Shown: positions 7,937 through 16,297 of the stretch, piece after piece
Position numbering within the stretch: position 1 is the stretch's first letter
Layout: each line of letters starts with the position of its first letter
Origin: Haliscomenobacter sp041740695
GTDB taxonomy: Bacteria > Bacteroidota > Bacteroidia > Chitinophagales > Saprospiraceae
Assembly: GCF_041740695.1 (NCBI RefSeq)
Contig: NZ_JBGSLK010000036.1
Coordinates: forward strand, 22,349 to 86,348
Length of the DNA: 64,000 bases
Direction of reading: 5' to 3'
Notes under the pieces: generated by a model
Told to the model about the DNA's origin: nothing
The model's input: only the letters and a program-made list of their open reading frames with translations
Databases searched by the model: none
Program-made: the position numbers and the translations under genes

Positions 7937-9004
7937 ATGAAAAATATCATCCGTGTCCTCATTACCGTGGTTGTAGTTGGCGGCCTGATTATTGCCGCTT
8001 TCTGGAAATTGGGGGCGAATAAGGAAAAAATTGAAGCCGACGGTAAACTGACCCAGGTGCGCAATACCGAAATCCCGGTGAAAGTAGTGACCATGGGTAG
8101 CCAGAATATCCAGGGTGGCTTTGAAATCAATGGGACTTTCCAACCCATCAAACAACTGACAGTGATGAGTGAGGCCCAGGGCCGGATCACGCAGTTGAAT
8201 GTCAAAGATGGTAGCTTCGTAGGTGAAGGTGCAGTGATTTTGGCAGTAGACAACGATCTGCTGGAAAACCAACTCGAACTGGCTCGCGTCAACCTCAAAA
8301 AGGCTGAAAACGATATAACTCGCCTGAAAAATCTACTCGGCGATGGTGGGGTTACCCAACAACAGGTAGATGACGTTCAAAACGGCATTGACAACATCAA
8401 AGCCAACATCAAAAACCTGGAGAAGCAGATCAGCATGACCTATGTCAAAGCGCCAATCTCTGGTACAGTTTCCGGTAAGACGATCGAAAAAGGTGCTTTC
8501 CTGGCTCCGGCTATGAGAATCATGGACATCATCGATGTCCGTCGCCTCAAAATGGCCGCTTACCTGACCGATGATGAAGTACTTCAGGTGAAAAAAGGCC
8601 AACGTGTGGAGTTGCGTACGGATGTGTATCCGAACAAAGCTTTCGTTGGTGTCATCAACCTGATTGATGTAAAAGCAGACAATGCCCAACGCTTTTTGGT
8701 GGAGATCGAACTGGATAATCCAGGTGCTACACCATTGAAAGCGGGTATGGACGGAGTAGCAGAATTCAACACAGGTCGCTCGGTATCCATTTTAGCCCTG
8801 CCTCGCGAGTGTATCGTAGGTAGTGCCCGTGATGCCAAGGTGTTTGTGGTGGAAAATGGAGTCGCCAAATTGCGCCCAATCCAGCTTGGCAACATCTACG
8901 GAGACTACGCTGCCGTGCTTTCTGGCCTCAAGGCTGGTGAAGTGGTGGTAAGCTCCGGCCAGATCAACCTGGAGAACGACATGAAGGTGAGCGTTGAAAA
9001 ATAA
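7937..9004 (+). CDS. RND efflux periplasmic adaptor (membrane fusion protein)
   Basis: The protein has 355 residues with an N-terminal membrane anchor (residues 5-26, IIRVLITVVVVGGLIIAAF). A split biotinyl-lipoyl domain (QGRITQLNVKDGSFVGEGAV and TYVKAPISGTVSGKTIEKGA) flanks a coiled-coil hairpin (about residues 112-165), followed by a beta-barrel domain and a membrane-proximal domain ending GEVVVSSGQINLENDMKV. This is the HlyD/MexA order. The adaptor bridges the TolC channel and the inner-membrane pump. A long hairpin follows its stop codon before the pump gene. Confidence 0.93.
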   Translation: MKNIIRVLITVVVVGGLIIAAFWKLGANKEKIEADGKLTQVRNTEIPVKVVTMGSQNIQGGFEINGTFQPIKQLTVMSEAQGRITQLNVKDGSFVGEGAVILAVDNDLLENQLELARVNLKKAENDITRLKNLLGDGGVTQQQVDDVQNGIDNIKANIKNLEKQISMTYVKAPISGTVSGKTIEKGAFLAPAMRIMDIIDVRRLKMAAYLTDDEVLQVKKGQRVELRTDVYPNKAFVGVINLIDVKADNAQRFLVEIELDNPGATPLKAGMDGVAEFNTGRSVSILALPRECIVGSARDAKVFVVENGVAKLRPIQLGNIYGDYAAVLSGLKAGEVVVSSGQINLENDMKVSVEK

Positions 9005-9014
9005 AAACCTAGTA

Positions 9015-9138
9015 GAGGTTGAGAAGGTTGAGTGAGGTTGAGGAAGGTTGTGGCTACCGCGAGCGATTTTGACAATGACGCGTCAAAATTGCTGCGGTAG
9101 CCTCAACCTCCCTCAACCTTCTCAACCTCCCTCAACCC
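9015..9138. repeat. Long hairpin with iterated AGGTTGAG words inside the efflux operon
   Basis: The core arms are 9052-9073 (GGCTACCGC...ATTTTGAC) and 9082-9102, almost complementary around an 8-nt loop. Outside them, the left flank repeats (G)AGGTTGAG four times and the right flank repeats CCTCAACC in the complementary sense, extending the stem. It fills the gap between the adaptor stop and the pump start and creates a spurious upstream extension of the pump reading frame. It may lower pump expression or be a mobile repeat. Confidence 0.85.
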
Positions 9139-9155
9139 CTAAAAAACAAAAAAAA

Positions 9156-12100
9156 ATGACACTAACCGAAATCGCCATCAAACGGCCCTCGCTCATCATC
9201 GTATTTTTTGCGGTGATGACCTTCCTAGGGTTAGTTTCCTATTCCTATTTGAGCTACGAGCTCATCCCCAAATTCAACGCCCCGATTGTATTGGTAAATA
9301 CCATCTATCCAGGTGCTTCACCGTCGGAGGTTGAAAACTCACTGACCAAACCCATTGAAGATGCCATCTCCGGGGTTGAAAAAATTGTTTCCATCCGTTC
9401 AACCTCTTTTGAAGGTTTGTCCTCAGTAATTGTTGAATTCAAAGATGGAATCAATACCGACGTTGCGCTCCAGGATGTACAGCGCAAAATCAATGCGGTA
9501 AAATCTACTTTGCCCGACGATGCCAAAGACCCCGCGCTGGGGAAATTCAGCTCGGATGATTTCCCAATCATGAGTATTGCGGTAAATACCAATTTACCGC
9601 AGGCCGAACAGTATGATTTGATCAAACAAAGAATCAAACCTGCCCTCTCGCAGGTGGATGGTGTGGGTCAGCTCAACTTGATTGGTGGGCAGGAACGGGA
9701 GATCAAAGTGCAGATCAACCGCCAAAAACTGGAAAGCCAGGGTTTGTCTCTGCTCAATCTGGTAATGGCCATCCAATCCGCAAACCTGGAATTCCCTACG
9801 GGCAAAGTAAAGTCTGAAAACGAACAAATCACGGTCCGTTTGGCCGGTAAGTTCCTCTCACTTGAAGACGTCAAGGACGTAACCGTAGGGGTTTCCAATA
9901 GTGGAACCTTAATCAAGGTACGCGATGTAGCAGATGTATCCGATAACTTGAAAGAAATGGTTGACCTCTCGCGCCTCAACAGCAAATCAGCGATTGGGAT
10001 GACTGTCCTCAAACAACCAGATGCCAACGCCGTAACCATGTCGGATGGCATCAAGGCCAAAATGGCCAGTTTGGAGGAGACTTTCAAAAAGGAGAACCTG
10101 AAGTTCAACATCGCGAATGACTCGACCGACTTTACCCGCGACGCAGTAGATGCGGTAATGCACGATATTGGCCTGGCGGTTTTATTGGTTGCCTTGGTGA
10201 TGCTGGTGTTCTTGCACAGCTTGCGCAACTCACTGATCGTCATGGTGGCCATTCCTGCCTCTTTGGTTTCCACTTTCATCGGCATGTACCTGATGGGTTT
10301 CACCCTCAACCTGATGACCCTTTTGGCCATGTCTTTGGTGATTGGTATCCTGGTGGATGACTCGATTGTGGTCTTGGAAAACATTTACCGCCACCTCGAG
10401 ATGGGCAAAAACCGCCGACAAGCGGCTGCCGATGGCCGGAATGAAATTGGGTTTACAGCCCTGGCGATCACCTTGGTCGACGTGGTGGTGTTTTTCCCAA
10501 TTACCCTGGCTGGGGGTATTGTAGGTAACATCATGGGCCAGTTTGCCTGGGTGGTCGTGTTCTCCACCTTGATGTCGCTGCTGGTATCGTTTACGATTAC
10601 CCCGATGTTGGCTTCACGGGTTGCCAAGGTCACCGTACTAAATCCCAAAAACCCCGGGCACTTGCTGCTCATTGGGTTTGAGCGTTTTTTGACCTGGTTG
10701 ACGGATGCATATGCCAGTTTGCTAAAATGGGTACTCCGGCACTGGCTCACTAGTGTGGGGATTGTTATTGTAGCATTCATTATGTTGATGGCTTCTTTTG
10801 GCCTGATTAGTGGCGGATACATCGGCGCAGCCTTTATATCCCAAAGTGACGCGGGCCAGTTCATCATCAAAGTGGAATTGCCCAAGGATGGCACCTTGAA
10901 AGAGACCAACCTGGCCGTAAATAAAGTAGAAGAATACCTGGCCAAAAAGCCGGAGATCACCGATATTTTCAGCACGATTGGTCGTACTTCGGGGGTTTTG
11001 AGCGGACAAGCCACGCCTTATTTGGCGGAGGTCAACGTGAAAATGATCCCCAAAGAGGAACGGGCCTTGCGAGCCGACGTATACGCTCAGCTTGTACGCA
11101 ACGAGTTGGAGGCGGTACTGCCGGGGGTAAAAGTACAAACGGTACAAGTAAGTTTCTTTGGTGGAGCGGATGAAGCACCGCTGCAAATCATTGTAGGTGC
11201 CACCAAGCTGGAAGACGCGATGAAATATGCACAGAAGGTGCTCGGCTTTTACAAAGAAGTTCCGGGTACATTGGCGCCAGAAGTGTCGGTAGAGGAAGGT
11301 AGCCCCGAAATCAAGGTGGACATCGATCGCCAACGGATGGCTGAGCTCGGGCTCAACATCCAAACGATTGGGGCAACCATGCAAACAGCGTTCAGTGGCA
11401 ACACCAATGCCAAGTACCGCGACGGCGCTTACGAATACGACATCAACATCGCCATGGATGAATTCGACCGCAAGAACATCGACGATGTATCAGCGGTTGG
11501 GTTTGTAAACCCTGCCGGGGAACTCATTCGCCTGGAGCAATTTGCCCGGATTTACCAAACCACGGGCCCTTCGATGTTGGAACGCAAAGACCGTGCGGCT
11601 TCCGTGACGGTCAAATCCTTCGTATTGGGTCGTCCTTCGGGTACCATCGGAGCGGAGATTCAGGCCAAAATGGCTCAGGATCCTCCTCCTCCGGGCATTA
11701 CCATTTCGTACGAAGGTGACCTCAAAAACCAGTCCGAAGGATTCGGTAGTTTGTTGATTGCGATGGCTGCGGCTTTGTTGTTCATGTACCTGATCATGGT
11801 AGCCTTGTACGACAACTGGATATACCCGATGGTGGTGATGTTCTCTATCCCGGTGGCGATGGTTGGGGCATTTTTGGCCATGGCGCTGACCATGCAAACC
11901 CTGGACATCTTTGCCATGTTGGGGCTGATCATGTTGATTGGTTTGGTGGCCAAAAACGCCATCCTACTGGTCGACTTTACCAACCAGATGAAGGCTGAAG
12001 GGCACCATTACAAAGAAGCACTGGTTTTGGCAGGTCGCACGCGTTTGCGTCCGATCCTGATGACCACCATTGCGATGGTTGCGGGTATGCTCCCGATTGC

Positions 12101-12323
12101 CCTTGCCAAAGGTGCTGGTGCGGAATGGAAAAATGCCCTGGCCTGGGCCTTGGTGGGTGGTTTGACCAGCTCCATGTTGCTGACCCTTGTGGTGATTCCA
12201 GCGATCTATTCCATCGTGGACCGGATTGGCTTGTTTTTCACCCGCAAAAACAAGGGTGGTGGTAACAATACACCTGAGTCTAGTTCCAAAGTGGAAGTGC
12301 TGGATTCGGAGATGATTGCTTAG
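9156..12323 (+). CDS. RND-family efflux pump, HAE1-type inner-membrane permease
   Basis: Started at the ATG at 9156 (MTLTEIAIKRPSLIIVFFAV), the protein has 1055 residues, normal for AcrB/MexB-type pumps; the 36 extra codons of the open frame upstream lie in the hairpin repeat. Two halves each carry one transmembrane helix, a large periplasmic loop and five further helices. NTIYPGASPSEVENSLTKPI and the transmembrane segment MSLVIGILVDDSIVVLENIY are hallmark blocks, the latter holding the proton-relay aspartates. The C-terminal half repeats the pattern (GLIMLIGLVAKNAILLVDF). It probably exports small toxic molecules or lipids by proton antiport with the two preceding gene products. A terminator follows at 12365. 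Confidence 0.95.
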   Translation: MTLTEIAIKRPSLIIVFFAVMTFLGLVSYSYLSYELIPKFNAPIVLVNTIYPGASPSEVENSLTKPIEDAISGVEKIVSIRSTSFEGLSSVIVEFKDGINTDVALQDVQRKINAVKSTLPDDAKDPALGKFSSDDFPIMSIAVNTNLPQAEQYDLIKQRIKPALSQVDGVGQLNLIGGQEREIKVQINRQKLESQGLSLLNLVMAIQSANLEFPTGKVKSENEQITVRLAGKFLSLEDVKDVTVGVSNSGTLIKVRDVADVSDNLKEMVDLSRLNSKSAIGMTVLKQPDANAVTMSDGIKAKMASLEETFKKENLKFNIANDSTDFTRDAVDAVMHDIGLAVLLVALVMLVFLHSLRNSLIVMVAIPASLVSTFIGMYLMGFTLNLMTLLAMSLVIGILVDDSIVVLENIYRHLEMGKNRRQAAADGRNEIGFTALAITLVDVVVFFPITLAGGIVGNIMGQFAWVVVFSTLMSLLVSFTITPMLASRVAKVTVLNPKNPGHLLLIGFERFLTWLTDAYASLLKWVLRHWLTSVGIVIVAFIMLMASFGLISGGYIGAAFISQSDAGQFIIKVELPKDGTLKETNLAVNKVEEYLAKKPEITDIFSTIGRTSGVLSGQATPYLAEVNVKMIPKEERALRADVYAQLVRNELEAVLPGVKVQTVQVSFFGGADEAPLQIIVGATKLEDAMKYAQKVLGFYKEVPGTLAPEVSVEEGSPEIKVDIDRQRMAELGLNIQTIGATMQTAFSGNTNAKYRDGAYEYDINIAMDEFDRKNIDDVSAVGFVNPAGELIRLEQFARIYQTTGPSMLERKDRAASVTVKSFVLGRPSGTIGAEIQAKMAQDPPPPGITISYEGDLKNQSEGFGSLLIAMAAALLFMYLIMVALYDNWIYPMVVMFSIPVAMVGAFLAMALTMQTLDIFAMLGLIMLIGLVAKNAILLVDFTNQMKAEGHHYKEALVLAGRTRLRPILMTTIAMVAGMLPIALAKGAGAEWKNALAWALVGGLTSSMLLTLVVIPAIYSIVDRIGLFFTRKNKGGGNNTPESSSKVEVLDSEMIA

Positions 12324-12364
12324 GTTTTACCCAAACGAATGTAAATAATAGGCCTTGAGCCAAT

Positions 12365-12405
12365 AAAAAAGCCTCGCTTTGTGTATGCAGAGCGGGGCTT
12401 TTTAT
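12365..12405 (+). terminator. Rho-independent terminator of the efflux operon
   Basis: AAAAAAGCCTCGCTTTG and CAGAGCGGGGCTTTTTA form a strong stem around a short loop with flanking A and T runs. It lies 42 bp behind the RND pump stop and faces the stop of the minus-strand gene remnant at 12413, so it may serve both directions. Confidence 0.85.
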
Positions 12406-12412
12406 TAGTGAC

Positions 12413-13036
12413 CTATTCAATTTTTTTATACCTGAAATCACACTTTTTAGCACCATTGGCAATCGTCCCACTACGGATGAGTTGCAGCCCGGCCAGCTTG
12501 GAGGTGATTTCATCTACTTCGCACAGGATGCTGGCGTATCTCTGGTAGTTGTGTTTTTTGAACAATTTGCAGATGCCACACTCCAGGATGTCAACGCCAT
12601 AGCCAAAGCCATAGGTTTCGGCTTTGTCGGTAATAATGTTGGCTAAAAAACCGTCGGGGTGGCCCAGTTTGTTCGCTTTGTGCTATAGCGATTTAATCAA
12701 ATACTGCCCAAACCAGGTATTCATGAGTTTTACAGGCAGTTTTTTAAGCAGGGTTTGCAGTTGGTTCTTTGGTTTGATATAATCGGTTACCACTTCCAGG
12801 CAAATGAGCCGAATGCGTTCAAAAGGTTCACCTTGTTCATCAAGTGTTTGAATCAAGGCTAAAAAATAGGCGCTAAAATCGAGCCTTCGATCGATGGGGT
12901 TTGTGGAGGTAGCAGCAAAATTGGAATCAAGGGAAATGTGCTGATAATGGGTTTCTACTTCGGCCATCATTTGGGTGAAGGTGTGTGGAAAGTGGGCTTT
13001 GAGGGTGTTTAGGAAGTATTTTCTGTAGGTTTTCAT
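12413..13036 (-). pseudogene. L-2-amino-thiazoline-4-carboxylic acid hydrolase-like gene interrupted by an in-frame TAG
   Basis: The first 117 codons (MKTYRKYFLNTLKAHFPHTF...) end at a TAG at 12683-12685. The same frame continues without any shift for 89 more codons to a TAG at 12413. The second part holds the family's hallmark cysteine-rich end: LGHPDGFLANI, YGVDILECGICKLFKKHNY, ILCEVDEITSKLAGL and KKCDFRYKKIE. The 207 residues in total suit an ATC_hydrolase-family protein. A single C-to-T change of a CAG codon would explain the stop. Other genes here, such as the M24 peptidase and SusD, use TAG/TAA/TGA normally, so recoding is unlikely. A sequencing error or a recent nonsense mutation is more probable. 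The gene stands alone. Confidence 0.8.
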
Positions 13037-13063
13037 GGTGATGTTTAGGTTCGTGAGGGAGAA

Positions 13064-13717
13064 TTATTTTCTCATGATTTTCACTTTTTTGATTGCTCCA
13101 CTTTCAAATAAAAGCTTTCTTGAGTAACATTTTCCATTTTCCCCTTCAACCATTATTTTGTACTTGCCATGTGGCACATGAACACCACTCCAAATCCCAC
13201 TAGGGTTTACCACCTTTGCTGAAATCTTTTTTTCTTGCTCATCAACTAGCCAGATCACGGGATTTCCAGTAGCATTCACCAATTCAACATTTACAAAGGC
13301 AGTCACTGTATCCATAATGCCAATGGTTTTTGCTTCGATGATTTGGCAAGAATCATAGGATTGGTATTGGACATATAGCCGCTCTTTAAAAGACTGTAAG
13401 GTGTCATTTTGTTGGTGAAATTCTTTTTGAGCGGGGTATTCTACCCATAAGTGTTCTTCATCAATCCATTTTACGACCAATTCTTCCTCGAGCGCATTTA
13501 TAGCAAAAACCCCAGCACTACCTTTAATCCAACCCTTCTCAAAATTAACCAGCAATTGGGTATTGATTCCACTTGAGGGTGGGTTAATAAATTCAATGGA
13601 TTTGGTTTTTTCAGGAGAGGGAATAACCCCTTCTCGAAGGATTGATTCAGTGCTGCTAGCACATGCCAGGAGTGAAAGCAACCAAAAACTCAATAATACT
13701 CTGACTATCAAATTCAT
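13064..13717 (-). CDS. Lipoprotein of unknown function
   Basis: This 217-residue protein starts with a lipoprotein signal peptide (MNLIVRVLLSFWLLSLLAC, lipidated cysteine near residue 19). The mature part is mostly beta-strand with alternating hydrophobic residues. Near its end a segment GIWSGVHVPHGKYKIMVEG looks like a carboxypeptidase-regulatory or PEGA-type beta-sandwich, but I cannot assign a family. It probably sits in a periplasmic or outer membrane leaflet. It lies 28 bp upstream of the broken hydrolase gene on the same strand; no functional link is evident. Confidence 0.7.
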   Translation of the reverse strand: MNLIVRVLLSFWLLSLLACASSTESILREGVIPSPEKTKSIEFINPPSSGINTQLLVNFEKGWIKGSAGVFAINALEEELVVKWIDEEHLWVEYPAQKEFHQQNDTLQSFKERLYVQYQSYDSCQIIEAKTIGIMDTVTAFVNVELVNATGNPVIWLVDEQEKKISAKVVNPSGIWSGVHVPHGKYKIMVEGENGKCYSRKLLFESGAIKKVKIMRK

Positions 13718-13818
13718 AAAATCTAGAATTAGTGAAGAATGAAAGCAATTACAGCTTTATAGGATAAACAAGAATTGTCAAGGGTTAGTGCCCATTTTTA
13801 TGTTTAATCGCTAATATT

Positions 13819-14088
13819 TCAGCCCAACACCTTCGCTTTAGCCTCCCCTGAAGAAATCACCGGCACGATCTCAAAATCCGCCAAATCCTCCCATTTTGCA
13901 ACCCAGCTTTTCAACAGTTCCAGCGATTCACTTTCCATCACCTGGTAACAAATGCTGACGTCTTCGTTGATCCAGCTGTGCAAATAATTAACCCCAGCGG
14001 GCAACATCCGGCCTTTTTCATCAAAACGTTGGTATAAGGCTTTGATGGTTTCTGGTCTGAAATGTTCAATGATGATGTAGGTGCGCAT
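13819..14088 (-). CDS. DUF3303-domain protein
   Basis: Started at the ATG at 14088 (MRTYIIIEHFRP), the protein has 89 residues; the open frame upstream is not protein-like. The sequence follows DUF3303: an N-terminal strand, then ALYQRFDEKGRMLPAGVNYL, HSWINEDVSICYQVMESES, WVAKWEDLADFEIVPV. These are small cytoplasmic ferredoxin-like-fold proteins of unknown activity, related in shape to stress-responsive dimeric barrel proteins. It stands alone between a lipoprotein gene and a divergent gene. Confidence 0.8.
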   Translation of the reverse strand: MRTYIIIEHFRPETIKALYQRFDEKGRMLPAGVNYLHSWINEDVSICYQVMESESLELLKSWVAKWEDLADFEIVPVISSGEAKAKVLG

Positions 14089-14190
14089 TGGGAAGGGTTT
14101 TATTTTGAATTGATTCTTTGGTAAAAATATCAAAAGTGGATTATATAAAACAGTTTTTCTGGATTCTTAAAACAAAAAAACTGGCGCATT

Positions 14191-14249
14191 CACCCCCTTA
14201 TCTTGTCGTGTTCATCACGTACGGCGTTATTTAAAACAATTTATCTTTG
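14191..14249 (+). promoter_or_regulatory. Promoter with CACCCCCT/GTCGTGTTC upstream element
   Basis: CACCCCCT (14191-14198), 6 nt, GTCGTGTTC (14205-14213), 28 nt, then a -7 box TATCTTTG (14242-14249). No TTG lies 20 bp before the -7 box, so an activator or special sigma factor may be needed. The same two blocks with exactly the same spacings lie at 5416-5474. Confidence 0.6.
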
Positions 14250-14278
14250 CTTTACTGTATCGATAAAATGAAAAATCA

Positions 14279-14875
14279 ATGGATCCGATTGTTTTTGACA
14301 AAGAAATAGCCGTTTGTTGTGTGGCCGCCAGCTCATTTCCAGATGGTGTTCTGACAGCCTTCCAAACCTTACATGGGAAACTCGACCGCAAAGAAGAGCG
14401 TCAACATTTTGGCATCTCGCATGGTCAGGCTGATGGTGGAATTCATTATCTGGCGGCGGCTACCGAGCGGAATGCAGGCGAAGCGGAAGCACTGGGGTTG
14501 GATCGTTTTACCATTCAAAAAGGTTCTTATCTTGGGCTTACCATCCAGGATTACCTGAAAGACCTGGGCGAAATTGGTCGGACTTTTCATCAGCTTTTAC
14601 AAACCCCCGATCTCGATCCAGAAGGGTATTGCCTGGAAATATATGCAGGCAAAGATGTGCAATGTTTGGTTAAATTGAAAACTGAGCCCATTCCGCTACC
14701 CGCTAAACTCGGCCAACCTGCTGAACGCGCCCTGGCAAGCGCTGGCATTAAAACCCTGGAAGATTGCTGCCAATTTCGGGAAACGGAGCTCGCCAAATTA
14801 CACGGTGTAGGCCCCAATGCCCTTACCAAAATTAAGACAGCAATAGCTGAACATGGTCTACACTTCGCGTTATAA
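14279..14875 (+). CDS. GyrI-like effector-binding domain fused to a C-terminal helix-hairpin-helix
   Basis: The protein has 198 residues. The N-terminal part (to about 130) looks like a GyrI/AraC effector-binding-type or related ligand domain (HFGISHGQADGGIHYLAAA, then SYLGLTIQDYLKDLGEIGRT and GYCLEIYAG). The last 60 residues (LPAKLGQPAERALASAGIKT, then LAKLHGVGPNALTKIKTAI) form a helix-hairpin-helix like that of the RNA polymerase alpha C-terminal domain, which binds DNA. The combination suggests a small-molecule-responsive DNA-binding protein; the gene may itself be controlled by the element at 14191. The HhH call is firmer than the N-terminal one. A DUF1801 gene follows 26 bp downstream and may be cotranscribed. 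Confidence 0.7.
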   Translation: MDPIVFDKEIAVCCVAASSFPDGVLTAFQTLHGKLDRKEERQHFGISHGQADGGIHYLAAATERNAGEAEALGLDRFTIQKGSYLGLTIQDYLKDLGEIGRTFHQLLQTPDLDPEGYCLEIYAGKDVQCLVKLKTEPIPLPAKLGQPAERALASAGIKTLEDCCQFRETELAKLHGVGPNALTKIKTAIAEHGLHFAL

Positions 14876-14901
14876 TTGTTTCACTTTTTCAACCGATCAA
14901 A

Positions 14902-15285
14902 ATGGCTAAAACTGACTACCAATCCGTCGACGAATACATTGCGCTGCAAGCTGCCGACAAACAAGCCGCACTGGAGGAATTGCGCCAATTCATCCGCAGC
15001 CAAATTCCCCCAACGGCACAGGAAGTGATCAGCTACCAAATACCGATGTACAAGTACCAGGGCATCTTGGTGGGCTTTGCCTGCTTTGCGAAGCATTACA
15101 GTTTCATCACGGCGAATGCCTCAACTTTGGAGCAATTTCGGGTGGATTTGAAAGACTACAAGTTTTCCCCATCAGCCATCCAATTGCCTTATGGGAAGCC
15201 CCTGCCAACGGAGCTTTTGGCACGCATCATTCAGCAACGCGTGGTGGAGAATGAAGGCTTGGCAGCGAAGAAAAAGCAGAAATAG
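14902..15285 (+). CDS. DUF1801 (YdhG/frataxin-like) protein
   Basis: The protein has 127 residues. The pattern YQSVDEYIALQAADKQAALE, then EVISYQIPMYKYQGILVGF and AKHYSFI matches DUF1801, a fold related to frataxin; some members were proposed as iron chaperones. A lysine-rich tail (AAKKKQK) follows the domain. The gene is cytoplasmic by sequence and probably cotranscribed with the effector-binding gene before it. No metal-binding cluster can be seen, so function remains open. Confidence 0.85.
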   Translation: MAKTDYQSVDEYIALQAADKQAALEELRQFIRSQIPPTAQEVISYQIPMYKYQGILVGFACFAKHYSFITANASTLEQFRVDLKDYKFSPSAIQLPYGKPLPTELLARIIQQRVVENEGLAAKKKQK

Positions 15286-15332
15286 ACAACAATAGGTTCA
15301 TATTCCAGGCCATTTTGTATTCCAAAAACGAA

Positions 15333-15483
15333 GGACATCAATTGCCACGTGCTTTAGCGCGTGGACGTGGACTGCTCTTCTTGATGGGCTTCAGCCCAAA
15401 TCTTAATTTTTGAGCCCGGGCTAAAGCCCAACACAAGGAACTTCTTCCTATCCACCAGCTGAAGCTGGAGGCAATTGATGTCC
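15333..15483. repeat. Nested-palindrome repeat element (copy 1)
   Basis: GGACATCAATTGCC (15333-15346) and its exact complement (15470-15483) bound the element. Inside lie GATGGGCTTCAGCCC, GGGCTAAAGCCCA and, near the right end, CCACCAGCTGAAGCTGG, each self-complementary or partly so. The right end CCACCAGCTGAAGCTGGAGGCAATT, bases 15452-15476, resembles the arm of the 42.2-kb element, so the two belong to one family. Confidence 0.85.
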
Positions 15484-15504
15484 TCCGAGCAAAATGCCCC
15501 TGTA

Positions 15505-16200
15505 TTATACCTTTTTTTCAAAAATCATACACATGCCTGCCATGTCATAAGTAGCGCCATACATAATGACGGGCGGCTCAGTCTCCTGATGGGTTTGGAT
15601 CAATTCAAACCCACATTCTGCAAAAATACGTTGGATTTCTTCTTTACCCCTTAGCTTAAAAAGTGGCGTGGTGAAAGGCAGTTTTTCCATGATTTCCTTG
15701 GGTCGAATGCCTACATAAAACCTGGCCCCGGGTTTCATCACCCGTCCAATTTCCTGCAAATGGGCAAAGGGTTTGTCCCAAAAATAAATCACATTGATAC
15801 AAAATACCGCATCAAAAAGGCTGGCAGCATAAGGCAATTGATCACTGTTGCCCATTTGCACCTCAAGCAGCCCTTGTCGAATCAAGTCGATATTGTTTTT
15901 GCGGGCTGTTTTGACCATGGCAGCGGAATAGTCGATCCCGTAGAGTTTGAGTTCTTCTGCTTTTTGTGAGACCTCCTTAAAAAAATGCCCATTGCCAAAA
16001 CCTATTTCGAGTACCTGATCGCCTGTACTTAGTTGCAAGTGTTGCAAAACCAGCTTGTACAAACTGCGATTGCTTTCGTTCATACGTTCGCCAATGATTT
16101 TGGCGAATGCTCCATGGGGTTTGCGCAATTGTTGGGCAATGAATTCGGGCGTTGGAGTGGGCTTGAATTTTTGAAGGAGCTTTTTTAGGAATTGGAGCAT
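15505..16200 (-). CDS. Class I SAM-dependent methyltransferase
   Basis: The protein has 231 residues. The S-adenosylmethionine motif I is plain (DQVLEIGFGNGHFFKEVS, about residues 60-77), followed by the acidic ribose-binding strand LYGIDYSAAM, and post-motifs FDAVFCINVIYFWDKP and GRVMKPGARFYVGI. This is the UbiE/COQ5-like small-molecule methyltransferase pattern, cytoplasmic, with a short basic N-terminal helix (FLKKLLQKFKPTP). Its substrate cannot be told. It stands alone, divergent from the DUF1835 gene. Confidence 0.9.
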   Translation of the reverse strand: MLQFLKKLLQKFKPTPTPEFIAQQLRKPHGAFAKIIGERMNESNRSLYKLVLQHLQLSTGDQVLEIGFGNGHFFKEVSQKAEELKLYGIDYSAAMVKTARKNNIDLIRQGLLEVQMGNSDQLPYAASLFDAVFCINVIYFWDKPFAHLQEIGRVMKPGARFYVGIRPKEIMEKLPFTTPLFKLRGKEEIQRIFAECGFELIQTHQETEPPVIMYGATYDMAGMCMIFEKKV

Positions 16201-16297
16201 CGGTGATGGATTTAGAGCTTGTTTATGTTTTCAGGGAAAATTATTCATACAAAGTTCCCATTTTTATTTTATTTTTGAAAAAAATCCAAACAAAAAT

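Noticed and set aside
7199..8272. Long minus-strand frame of 357 codons opposite TolC and the adaptor
   Set aside because: It is antisense to two well-supported genes and has no recognisable domain; long antisense frames are common opposite genes of this codon use.
9048..9155. N-terminal extension of the RND pump by 36 residues
   Set aside because: The extension is encoded in the hairpin repeat and does not resemble an RND start; MTLTEIAIKRP at 9156 is the normal start.
12683..12685. TAG read as an amino acid (pyrrolysine-type recoding)
   Set aside because: No downstream insertion structure or pyl gene is seen, and TAG ends other genes here; a nonsense change is simpler.
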